63,295 bases of DNA from Ichthyophonus hoferi (Eukaryota > Opisthokonta > Ichthyosporea > Ichthyophonida > Ichthyophonidae), in contig NAOQ01000024.1 of the NCBI GenBank assembly GCA_002751075.1, positions 112,549 through 175,843 on the forward strand, in the 5' to 3' direction. The notes beneath the pieces were generated by a model, which did no database searches, was not told where the DNA came from, and was given only the letters and a program-made list of their open reading frames with translations. Position numbers and translations under genes: made by a program. Below, piece after piece: positions 41,960 to 54,000 of this stretch. Position 1 is the stretch's first letter. Each line of letters opens with the position of its first letter.

Positions 41960-44900
41960 AATATAATCGAGAGTAGTGCCAAATGGGGGCAGGGTTTGCT
42001 GAGTATATTGGACTTCCACCTCCAATAAACTATGGCTTGCTTGGCTAGCGTATATTTTTATATATAGGTAAGCACATCTCCATTGTAATATGTATGCATA
42101 TATATATATATGCATATATATATATAATTACCCACACGCTTCATAAGGTAATCCTACCTTCTCCTCTTTCTCTTCCCATGAGGCCATATTTTTCGTCTCT
42201 TTCTCTCGTGCTTCCACTTCCTATAGGGCAATAATCAGCTAGAGAAAGAAAGAATAGGTAAAAAATAAGGGAGATGACGATTGAACAGGAGAGACAGCAA
42301 TATAAAACTAAATGCGATGCATACCAATACGGTTGCATATTTGTGGCTATTGAATAAGAATTCATTGGGGAGAATGATGTATAGACAGCGAGATATCCTA
42401 TGAGTTAGAACAACGCCTATGCAAATACAAGGTATAAATAAATTAGACTAGTTCCCCCTAAATAAGAATTTAATTTATAATGTACGCTTCTCATTGGATA
42501 TACAATCACGTAGGAGTCAACATGCAGTATGAGTGAGAATACACGGGATAATAAAGGCTTTCAGGGGTATAGGTAGGCTAGATGTGTACAGGTGTGGAGG
42601 TGTGGAACCACAAGTGGCTGTAGACAAGGATGTCCTTTAATACACACACACCTGTGCAGTATTGCAATTTTTTATCTATGCATATGTTGATCTAAGGGTT
42701 AAGGCGGACTATATGTATAAGGGCAATGAAATATGTTATCAATGATTCATTAATTTCCCAAGGATAGCCCTATCAGTTTCATCCCCCTATAGATAGTCAA
42801 CTATGGAATCAATATCAATACTACGGCAAGGATATATCAATCAAAACATACCCTTTGTTTCTCCATTTCCTCCAGTTCCATTTCTCTCTGCTTACGTCTC
42901 TCCTTCACTTTAGCAAGTTCTCTCTGCAAGGGAGAGAGACAAGCAATATAGGAATAAAGAATGGTTAGGCTTTAATATGACATAGACAAGGCTGTGTGCA
43001 GCAGATTATTATAGACATGTTTAGGCTCCTAGTAAGCCATTACAGCTTAAGGATATAGAGAGGCAAGCTACAAACGAGGTGGTGGCGGGAGAATATCTTA
43101 GCTATGAAGACAATACATAAAGCAAGAGTCCAAGATAAGCAGCAGCATAGACCAGGAACATCTATGACACCTAGATACTGGATCCTCTTTGACCATCTTT
43201 CAATTCATCATCCTCTACCACTCATCCATATACTATCCCTTTCCGTCATTCTTTCTTATCTAAATATCCTCATGCCCCTTCTCTAATCAGTGCCCACTTT
43301 CTATTAAACAGTATCTCCCATCCCTCTAGCATAGGTACACTTGATCTACTACTAACAAACACCATGGCCTTCCCTGTTAAATGTTACATTCCCAATGGGA
43401 TTAGCTAAAAAACAGTCATTGAACAATATAGAACCCCCTAGTCGGTACACACCAATCATAGACTTCCAACCACACCGCTACACCTAGTTAAACCTTCACA
43501 TACACGCATACCTATACCCCTATACGTATCCCAGTACCACTCACCCTATTTTCTTCCTGTCTGGTAGCCTCGATCCTGGCCACCTCAGCCTCCGAAACAC
43601 TTAATTTCTCCATCTCTTTCTCAGTCTTTTTTGACCACACAAACTTTTCCAGTAGATGTTGATCACCAAAGGGATTGTCGTTATTGGTATAGCCCATATA
43701 GTCGTCATCCCACCCTAGTTTCTTTCGCTCTTTGATCTGTTTGGCTTCCTACAAGCCCATTCCCAGGCCAGAGAAATCACACAGTCAATACATTACACCT
43801 GTCTAAAATCACCCTTTCCTCTCTCATTATCAGGGTGTAGATATCCTAGCCACACACTACACTGTGTTCCCGTACCCTTATTTAAGACACCTAAAGAAAA
43901 CTATGGGAGGGTTACATACTACACTGCCAAAGAAAGAGATAAACATTGGAACACAGAAGAAGGAGAAGAAATAGAGGGGGCAGGAGAGAGAAGAAGAGAG
44001 AGCAAAAGGTGACGTTATGTTTACTAATAACCAACAACCATTGGCTGTAACAGTTGACCAATCAACATCAAGACCAGGGGGAGAAGTGATATATATTTAA
44101 AACAGAAGTTTGGAGTACTACTCAATCAGACCAGAGAGTTGTCATAGCAACAATAAATTAATTCAATTGGATCCACCCTCTAATCCCACTCTATCTTCTT
44201 GTATCCTCTCTCTCGCTCTACCAATAAGATGAGTAATACCATGTAACATGTACAGACACTACATATTCCTAACCAATACAATAAGAGTGGAGCAAGAGGA
44301 GGGTTAAGGTCTCCATAGCAACCAATCACATCACACAAGATACCTATATGTGATGTGATCTAACCATAGAGGCCTTACAAGGGGGTAGGGGGAGGGTGGG
44401 AAGGTAGACCACGTACCCTCTTGGCCAGGCGACGTGCCCGCTTCTCTTCAGGTGTTTCTAAGTGTTTGGCTAGTTCTTTCTGTTTCCTACAGGACGGACA
44501 TCAAGGGGCTGGTCAGAGGAGGCCCATTACACCTCATCTTACCACTGGCTATCATATAGAGAGGATTATAGGGGGAAAGGGAGGGGGGAGCACCATACCT
44601 AGCTGTACTACTGGGTGTGGAAGTGATGCCATATGATAAGAGATATACACACTTACAGGTACCCTACTAGGAGCCTAAGACCAAAAAGACAGTTATATAA
44701 CCAATACAATAAAATCGAGGGAAAGAAGGGGGAAAAAAAAAGAAAAAAAAGGCAGCATGTGTAAAGCAGAGAGAGTGAAAGACCATTGAAAAAGGAGTAT
44801 AAGCAGGAGACATGGGAGACATGTATAGATAATTAATGGTGTAGACTTCAAATAACAAGGCCCTACTTAGCCTCTATCTTGGCCTTTCTTCTCTCTTCTT

Positions 44901-45780
44901 TGGAGGCTTTCATTAAGGCCAATTCCTCTTTGGTAGGCGGTGCTGGAGGAGGAGAGGCTGTGTGTATAGCACGGCCGTACTCATCCACATGTTTTGGTTT
45001 TTCACTCTTTCGTCTATATCTCTCCCGTTCCTCATCACTAGAGTCTGTCTCTGTGTCTGATGATTCAAGCTTCAAAGCTTTTTCTCTATCTCTCTTACTA
45101 CTGCCTCTATCACGCTCTCCATCCCTTTCCCTCTCTTTCTCACCACGACCCCTAAAACCATCTCTCTCCTCTCTACTGTCTCTAGTGTCTCTCTCTCTTA
45201 TACTATCATCTTTCTCTTCTCTACTATCTCTATCATCTCTCTTTACTCTACTATCTCTATCATCTCTCCCCTCTCTACTATCTCTAGTATCTCTCTCTTT
45301 TCTACTATCTATATCATCTTTCTCTTCTCTACTGTCTCTAGTATCTCTCTTTACTCTACTATCTCTATCATCTTTCTCTTCTCTACTGTCTCTAGTATCT
45401 CTCTTTACTCTACTATCTCTATCATCTCTCCCCACTCTACTGTCTCTAGTATCTCTCTCTTTTCTACTATCTCTCTCCTCCCTACTGTCTCTAGTATCCC
45501 TCTCCTTTCTACTATCTCTATCATCTTTCCCTTCTCTACTGTCTCTAGTCTCTTTTCTACTATCTCGATCGTCTCTTTCTCCTCTACTATCTCTACTATC
45601 TTTACTATCCCTCTCCTCTTTCGTTTTACCATTCTCACGGTCATATTTATCGTCTCTCTCTGACCTTCTATCCATTTCCTTCCTCCCCCTCTCTCTCTTT
45701 TCAATCACATCTCTATCTCTATATGTTCCTCCTCGCAAACTACTGTCTCTTCGAGGAGACCTCGACCGCGAACGTGGCAT
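36625..45780 (-). CDS. CACTIN: CACTIN, spliceosome-associated protein
   Basis: Exons, 5' to 3': 45780-44867, 44486-44417, 43748-43545, 42923-42852, 42220-42158, 41665-41522, 41309-41226, 40957-40888, 40486-40284, 40032-39923, 39650-39470, 38820-38737, 38329-38246, 37739-37593, 37227-37114, 36750-36625; all phases agree, about 889 aa. Seen: an RS/RD-rich N-terminus; LETPEEKRARRLAKR; GYTNNDNPFGD; mid-domain pieces such as GRAKPIDMLVKYIS and DVTYWESLL; and the highly conserved C-terminus, SDKYRPRKPRFFNRVHTGFE, IFYPDLIDKS and a last exon ending WFHFKRNRYRR. These match human CACTIN closely. In the family it is a nuclear spliceosome component needed for accurate splicing, and it was first found in flies as a partner of the IkB Cactus. 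The first exon carries an unusual RDSR repeat. A 25-N gap lies in the intron at 41888-41912. Confidence 0.95.
38421..38446. repeat. (TA)n microsatellite in a CACTIN intron
   Basis: A TA dinucleotide run of about 26 bases lies in the intron between exons 38820-38737 and 38329-38246. Confidence 0.85.
41856..41957. repeat. TA/CA microsatellite with a 25-N gap
   Basis: A TA run is broken by 25 N (41888-41912), followed by a short CA run and another TA run. It lies in a CACTIN intron. Repeat length probably defeated the assembly. The minus-strand frames read across it are artefacts. Confidence 0.9.
45160..45620 (-). repeat. Coding minisatellite, 27-nt period, in CACTIN exon 1
   Basis: On the coding (minus) strand the unit encodes nine residues of the type RDTRDSREE or DDRDSRVKR. 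The DSR core recurs about 17 times between residues about 57 and 206, most often at a spacing of nine. The coding strand is almost pure purine here, so the + strand is a long CT-rich tract. The repeat keeps the frame. Confidence 0.85.
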
Positions 45781-46383
45781 GATATGTGTATTTAGGAAAA
45801 TAAAGTGTAGAGCACAGAGTACACTATAATAGCGTAGGTAGGAATACACCGTATACAGACAGGATTAATAGAGAAGGTAAGGATAGTCTAGTCAACAGGA
45901 TCCTGTACAAATTACATAAATCAGCAGGATATACACTGTTATGTCATGTAATTTCATATATTAGAGGTCGAATATTTACACTCGGATAGCTTTTTCAAGC
46001 CCAATCATAGATATTTATGGCAATAAAAAGCAGTTCTCATTAAATAATAATAAGAAAACAAACACTACAATAAAACCGTATTAGGTTGACTGACTATAGG
46101 AGTAAGGAGTATTTTGGTAAGATATGCACACCTGGCTGGGTATAGGTATATGCATAGAAGTGGTGGGGTAGGGGTATCCATATAATATGTATATCTCACT
46201 ACCATATAAGGCACATACGTGGTCCGAGTGCAGTCATGTACACTTACAACCAGAAGTATAACAATACACACACATCTTTCTATTTTAAAAGGACTATCAT
46301 TGCCATTAATATGTACAGCCTCTCTGTCTGACTGTATTGGTTACTGGCCTCACAGGGAGGACCACCCCTTGACCTAAGTGACC
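45781..46383. promoter_or_regulatory. Divergent promoter region, CACTIN / DNAJC17
   Basis: Only 603 bp separate the start codons of CACTIN (-) and DNAJC17 (+), so both promoters and both 5' UTRs must lie here or upstream exons must overlap. One CCAATCA box is at 46001-46007. No clear TATA box is seen. A shared promoter is inferred from the spacing. Confidence 0.6.
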
Positions 46384-49300
46384 ATGGGGGATATAGACTA
46401 TTACCAGGTATTGGGCCTAGGGCCTGGTGCCATAGAGAAGGAGATAACTAAGGCCTACCGTAAACTAGCCCTTAAGTACCATCCTGACAAGAACCCCGAC
46501 AAGTCTGCTGGTTAATACCCCCACCTCTCAACTTGCTCTCGTAGTGTATAGCCTTTATCTATTCTAACACACTGTACAGCCTTCACTCTTCTCTCCTTTC
46601 CTTTTATTTATCTTACTATTTCTATTTATTTTTATCGCCTTTCTACCTACGCTATTACCATTACAATCTTGACATATATTCTATCCGTCCATTCCATCAT
46701 ACACCTACACTATATGCCGGCCTCTCTACTTATTTTTCCTATTGGTTTTTACCTGTCTTTATTATTTATTCTATCTGGTACACTACATCGTTCTATTTCC
46801 CTATAGTTATGTTGCCCTTTTCTCTCTCCCTCTACCTCTCCCTCTCCCGTCCCTTCTAATCCTAAATTCTTTCTCCACAGTAAAGATATTCTTGGAGCTC
46901 TCTAGTGCCTATGAGATATTAATGGACCCTAAGGCTAAGGCAGCCTATGATAACCTATTACGATCTAGACAGAATAAGATAGCCAGGAACCTACAGTTAG
47001 ATAGCAAGAGAAGGAAGTTAAAGGAGGGTAGGTGGCTATGTCCGTGTGATTTGGAATTATCATCACTGTTCTACTATTTACTATATAGTATATAGACCCT
47101 ATGGTCCCTCCCTCTCCAGTATGATTGTTCCAATCTAGAACTATCCTGTCAACCAATTATCTCCTATCTTTTATAAATGATATGCTTGCTTTTTATTTTA
47201 CTCTCCATTTTCTATCCAGTCTACTATTCTCTATCCTCCCTGTAATCTTTCCCTTAACATCGCTTACTACCTATCCAGACCTTGAAGAGAGAGAGAGGGA
47301 AGCCGAAAGACCCAAGTGGGCCGACACCCCTTCCACCCCAGGATTATCCCCAGAGGCTGCGGCTAAGGCCCTAGCCAAGGAGGTAGGCTGATGGTAGGGT
47401 TAACTTGTATCCCTTCCCTAGGGAGGTCCCTGTATGTTAGCTTCTAGTACTCATTTATCACCTCTACTATCCTTTCCACTAGATTGAAAGGCTCCGCCAA
47501 GAGGGATTCCAAAGGGTGCAGCGTGAACAGGAACAAATGCAAGAAGAATGGCGTGCACAGGCCAAACATAAGGCCGCACTGGGGAAGGGAGAAGGGGAAA
47601 AGGAGGGTGTGGTTGATCCTAAGACTGCGTTGAGTCGTACCCTGAAAATAAAGTGGAAGCCTACGGAGGGCCATACTGTAAGTGGCCGAGTTCTATCTAC
47701 ATGGGAGTACTGTGTGGTGTGGGTGACAGGATAGGAGTGGAATATTGGGATATGTAAGGGTAGGGCTCTATTGTCGGTGTGCATGGCCTGTTCTCATACC
47801 TATGCATCCTGTCATATCCCAGGCCTTCTTTTCGTAGTTACTCCTTCTTTCTTAGTCCTCTTAAGGTTATTCTGTATTTGTTCATTTTGTCTTTAAGTTC
47901 CATATTATGTCAAAGCAAACCACAAGATGCCTGCATACGATCCAGAGATATACATCGTGTTATATACGCGCTATTCCTATATAATCCCCCCTCCCCCATA
48001 CACAGTACTGTTGGGTTCTTGCCCTGGTATATGTATGTTCTATGCTTTTGTATTTTTGCAGCGTATTCATTACAGCATCCATATAAACACATATCCCCTC
48101 CCACCTTTCTCTCTTCTTGGTTTCCTTCCCTCTGACCCCGCCCCTCCATGGCCTCCCCTCTCTATCTTGTTCAAATATGCAGTACACCAATAATGAGCTT
48201 AACACCATGCTGGGAAAGTATGGGACGATTGTCCATATATTAGTCTCTACAAAGAAGAAGGGGTCAGCTGTCGTGGAGTTCTCCGAAGTGAAAGGAGCGG
48301 TAAGTTCTCTCTCTGTTTAATCTTGTGTATATAACTATGGAATATGCATACATGTCTATCTATTTTATACCTATCTTTATATATATGGTGTGCGATTAAC
48401 TCTGTTTATCGATTGGTATATACCTGTAGGAAGGTGTGTATGGCTAAGAATCATTACCCAAATATTAGCATAACACAATGTATGGCTATGGGTGGGGTAG
48501 TAACGGAAGGGTTTACGGAGAGGGAGAGAGGCAGAGAAGGCGGGAAGAAAGAGTACAGGTGGCCTTGGGAATTCTGACCGGATAGGCGGTAAATAAAATG
48601 AAGATTACCTTGTTAGATCTCAGCCTATAAATGACAGACTCTTTATTACAGAGACAAGCCATGGCCCTAGAATCCAACCTTAAGTTGACCTGGATAGCAG
48701 GAGAGCCCCCTTTGGATCCCACCCCATCCCCTATACAGGTATACATCCATCCAGTGATCGAGTCATGCCCCCGTGTCTATCTGTATCATCCTCTTTGCTT
48801 TGTACCTATTGACATAGTTAGTCCTGCAGCTTTGGCTTAAATATATGTACGTTAGCCTTTTTGTCAGATATTAACTACAATAATATGGCTTTTATCTACA
48901 TATACCATGGAATTTAATACTGGTAAATCATGGCCTGGTAGTCCATTACTAGGACAATTGGTTCATGCATACGCTTACTACCAACCTTAGATCTATGATG
49001 GTAACCCTGGAAACAATGTTTCCCTTTCTGCCGTGAAATGTTATGCAGGTCTACTATTTGCACCGCCCTAGTCCTTACTTATTCTCTCTATTGTAAATGA
49101 CTTTTAACTGCAAATCCATTGCCTAATCTTGTTAAATTCTTTATTACAATTAAATCGTTTTTAATGTTTAATGTTGTATGCCTTGCATTTCAAGTGGACT
49201 GGTCCTTTGTGCTTTATGCTCTGTTTATGGGTGTGAGTTGTAATATCCTTTCTCTTCCACTCTTAATGTCTACTACATGGTACATACATTGTCTTCTAAG

Positions 49301-50084
49301 TTCTTCCCTCCGCCGAAGTACAGGTAGATAGGCCTGCAGCCGATGAGATGGACTATGAGACTGCTGTACTGATGAGAATGAGGCAGACCCAACGGGCCAA
49401 GGTAGAGGCTGAGGTAAGCTAGTGTCCCATTAGCATAATGATCTCATTCTGTATGATTGGTGTTGTTTCTTTGACTTCTAATGTAAGTTTGGTGTATTTT
49501 CCATATTCCCTGGTTCACTTGCTTAATTGTTTAACCGTGATTTTACCCAAAATATTACTACATATATTATTAATAGTATCCAATATCGGTGTATGGTTTT
49601 TAATGCTGTTTTTTATTTTTTATTTCTGTTTGTCTATGCAATTTTTGTGTTTATGTATGTAATATTATACACACTACATAGATTCTGGGCGACCACCCAT
49701 GTTTGTAATGTTATTATTTTTGACTATTGATACTGGACCAGGGGCGTAAGTAAGGTCTGTGTATAGGGCCACCTTTGGTAAAACATTGAAGATAATGCCA
49801 TTAGAGGCCATTATAAGTACTATTAGGTATATCTTCAGGGGTATGATTGGTGGTACTATCTCTGGGTGAGATGTCTAAGATAGCAGTACATCTAGACTAG
49901 ACTAGCTGGTCATGTAAATAACAAGCATTGCTCCCTCTCTCCCTCCATCTCATAGGGCCTGGGCAGTAGTGGGACTGCAACACCTACCGATTATGAGAGT
50001 CTGGCTGCTATGCAAATGCGACAGGCTGAAGAGAGAAAACGTCTTATATCTGAGATGTTGGCGGCAGACAACCAGGAGGCCTAG
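46384..50084 (+). CDS. DNAJC17: DNAJC17, J-domain and RRM splicing factor
   Basis: Exons: 46384-46510, 46881-47027, 47279-47382, 47483-47677, 48183-48299, 48652-48738, 49324-49413, 49956-50084; phases agree, about 331 aa (human 304). The start ACCATGG has good context. Residues 1-70 are a J domain with HPD in [12 protein letters not shown] charged coiled coil follows ([20 protein letters not shown]). The RRM begins [10 protein letters not shown], continues [14 protein letters not shown] and [14 protein letters not shown], and ends [11 protein letters not shown]. The C-terminus has the family motif [20 protein letters not shown]. In the family it is a nuclear co-chaperone of the spliceosome, the counterpart of yeast Cwc23. 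The exon 1 donor is the weak GTTAAT. The C-terminal motif occurs twice. Confidence 0.93.
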
Positions 50085-51037
50085 CATTTAACTGAATAAC
50101 TTCCGTTTTATTTAGCATTATTCTTATTAGGTTCCTTGGAAAGCAATTATAATGCTGCTTTTAAGAACATCCCTTTTTAGAGCATGCCTTTTAACCTCAC
50201 CACCTATGTGGTGTTATGACTTTTTTATGTTGTTCTGACCCTCTGAACCATCTGTCTGTGCCTACCAGTATATACTAGTCTACCATAAGTGCCGATATAC
50301 CTCAAAGTGCCATTGGACCACAGGCTATATTCTAGGCTGGGTTCTCTTTTTTGAAATCAAGTTTCAAATGGTGAATTATAATGCTCGCTGGAGACCAATA
50401 CGCCATGTTCCGTTGAATGATTTTTTATTTATAAAAACAACCACATGGGCTTAAATGTGGTGTTGTTTAGCAATAGTCCATAATATACCTTTATTTCAAA
50501 GGTATATTATAACTTCAAATACATTTTTATAAGGTTGTCTTGGTTTATTAATAATGTATGCAGGCATTAGTTAGTGCACTGTGTGCCCCGAAAGTGATAT
50601 GCGAATTATAAAAAAATACAATTATTACAAATGCGTACAGTGTCTTTCTCGGTTCAATCTTACATTTAGTTATCTTGACATTGCCTGATTTAACCCAAAC
50701 AGTATAATTACATTATCTATACAGGTCAACCACAGTTAATAAAATAATTAAACCCTCCGTATATACAGTATTGCCCTCGACCCATTACTTGGCCTACATG
50801 CTGGGTGAAATACCTCAGGTCACCCAGTGCTAAGCCAGTATCTATATATATAATGTAGTAGTTACCTGGCCAGGGACTATAACAACCTTGGAGTTTACAT
50901 AGGGAAATAACTTGGTGGTGGGGTGGTGTCCAATATTTTCATTTCGTAAACCATTTCTAAAAATTGACACCAAATACAATTCATGAAGCACCCAATATAC
51001 TGCTACATATTTGTTCATACAATATTTTCAAAGAAAG
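50085..51037. other. Convergent 3' region between DNAJC17 and the HECT gene
   Basis: About 950 bp separates two tail-to-tail genes. It should hold both 3' UTRs. Nothing else was recognised. Confidence 0.6.
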
Positions 51038-54000
51038 CTAATAATTCTGAAAGGTGGTGCAGTGGCTAATAGCGTACAACAGCTTCGTGGCCATAGTCTC
51101 CTTATCAGAGTAGAGGGGGATTGTCACTGTCTGTAAGGGCATAAGTGTGAGTGTCATGGTTAGGAAGGATGCCCTAGTTCCTACCACAAGCCAATATAAC
51201 CATTGCGATAAACGATGACATCTCAAGCCATATTGACATATCTACAAGGAGATATACCTATCAACCCAGTCCGCTCCACTTCTTAGTGTGGCATTGTATC
51301 ACTGACAATAACCAAAACTACATGCCTAACCATTTCTACAACTACACCTAGACCATGATCATCGCCTCCACTACCTACACTGATAACACTTTAAATACCA
51401 GGTCAGTTAGAGCTAAGCCATAACCACACCCACTACTACCCCATCACAATCATCACCTTTACCAAGAGAGCCGGAGGGAACCTAACATTACCAAATAAAC
51501 AAACAAAAACATCATGAGGAAAGCTAGGTAAGAGGATAATAAGAGAGTAATATTGACAATTCTCATCAGATTCACCTCCCTCTCTTACGTACCTGGCCAC
51601 AAACTGCCGCACTGGGAAGATGTGTGCATTGCCCCATCTCACACTCGCCGTTAGAACAGACAACAAAATAAATCTCCATGGAAAATCCGGATTCTTCAGC
51701 TGGCATACGGGCAAGACCAGTTGAAAAGTAGAGGAACCTACTCTTATCATCTGGAGAGATATAAAGGGAGGAGATGATGGCATGGTTAATGGTTGTCTGG
51801 TAGCTGTATGGTGATGAGTCATCTATTCAAGGGTACAATTAACACCAATCAATACAGGGTAAGCATCCAACAGATATGCTGGCCAAACGAGATCACACAT
51901 CCTAAAGCCCTATTCGACATATATCAGTAAGAATAGCTACCAATTAATCATAAAATGAGAGCCTTAAAGTTTAGGTACAACAAAAATATATATTAGTGTC
52001 ATTGGGGCAATAAAATAAATGAAAGAGAACGTATAGAATATGAAGTCTTCAATAAGGAAATATTAAATCCTATAGGCCTATAGGGGCATGTTACTGCCAA
52101 GGTGTGCAACTACAGGGCCTAGTGGGGAAGGAGGGTTCAACCACATACCATTCGACATATTGTCGACAATATCCCAGAGCCAGGACTCTACCATGGCCTG
52201 ATCTATACAGGGCGACACTTCCACCACCGTGTTGCGTCGCAGGAACTTGGTGTCAATGTTGGCCCCGGCCTAGTCGTAAAGTAAATGATGTTAGTATGTC
52301 CAGGGAAAGGTGAGGTATATATATACATGTATGAGGAGAGAAGCAGGGAAGTAGCACTCACCCCGTTGAGAAGGAGATGGAAATCCTCCGGTGATAGTAG
52401 TCTTAGCTTGTTGGGATCTTTAGAGTTATGGGTTATTAGATAATAAGGTACGATACATACACAGAATAAATAGCATGGGGATAAAGGAAAGACAGGCTGT
52501 GAGGGGCAGAGTGACGAGATATATAATGTGAGATAGAGGGGGTCCTAGGAGGTGTATTACCAAGCACGCGTTGGAAGCCTTGCCGCATGGCCTTGAGGGA
52601 TGGCTCTATATTATCTATCATCAGGAACCTGGCGTACAACTCCACATAGTCCTGCAGCATAGGGCCTACTAGTCAGTCTATTACCCCCCCAGGCCTGTCT
52701 GCTGCCTGTTATATTCCATGCATTCACCCTCCTCCTTCCTTTGTCTTTCTTTATCAACTTCTCTTTATGTTTGTAAACGGCCTCCCGCTTATCCTACTCC
52801 GGTGTGGCACTCAGTAACACTCCCCAAGGTAGACATGTAGTTGCTGCAAGATGTATGAGGTACTTACCAGCACGTTGGCTGTAGTCACAGGCACATCCTC
52901 TCCTTCGGGACACAGCGGCACAGACCCACCACCTGCCATAGGACATGATCAGGTCATTGAACATCGCCTTAATAAATCTATATATTGCCCTATATGGTAA
53001 CTAAATCATGTTTTGTCTTCATACATAAACCCAATAGAGCACACTGAGTTATACAGTGCACAGCATTGGTTGCCATGGTGATCTTGCCACCGTTCCTACT
53101 ATATCTCTGACTGGACAACATATATCCTAGCAACTACAATTAGTACATACCTGCAAGCACCACACCATAACCAATCAAAAGACAACCCACAGCCTCACCA
53201 ACCCACTACCCTTAGACCATATATACTCTCACCATACCTTCCTGGAGACTCCGTAGGGCTACAAAAGACAGGTCACAGCTGGCTAACACCTCAGGGGGCA
53301 TTGCCAGTAGTTTACAGAGAGAGTCATACTACAGGAAGGCCATGCATGGTCAGTTATTATAATATAAATGAACAGCGCAATAGAATGAGATAACTACATG
53401 TAACAGAGCCTAACAGATTGCATGATGAACAGTAATATACCAAGCATAAAAAACATACCAATCTGCATTGTTACTATGGGTTATTTATGAAACTCATATG
53501 TCGATTACCCAACCATGGGCTAGTAGACCAGTATCAAATAGGCCTGGGTACAATAACACAAGGGTTGTACTCTGGACATGCAGCCAGAGCTATCTCCTCT
53601 AGCCTACCCCACTCACCTTTTCAATATCATAGTAGGCTAGGTCGCTCCAGTGGATTGGCCTATCTAGGAGGTATTTAACCACGGGCTTGTTGAGAGAAAG
53701 GCTGATAATCTGCAATTTAAAAAGTCTTGGCTATTGGTCCATGAACACAAATATAATCTATTTTATATACAAATCTAATTACTTATGTCCAAGGCCTCTC
53801 TCCCAGTGGTAATGATGGGATATTATGCATCTTGAAGTACAAAAACCCTCGAAAACACATTTTTTTCCCTTTTAGTCAGAAACTTAGACACCGAATCTCC
53901 AACAAATATTAGATTAGGAGAGTATAATAGTATGTAGGATAATATATAGAGTAATATGTATAAGAGTATGTAGGATAGTATATAGAATAGAATGTATAGT

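Noticed and set aside
41776-42115. Tyr/Ile-rich minus-strand frames
   Set aside because: They are translations of the TA microsatellite and the 25-N gap in a CACTIN intron.
44879-45829. 316-codon + strand open frame, Ser/Leu-rich
   Set aside because: It is the exact antisense of the Cactin RDSR repeat; the repeat and purine bias keep the opposite strand open. Cactin on the minus strand has clear homology.
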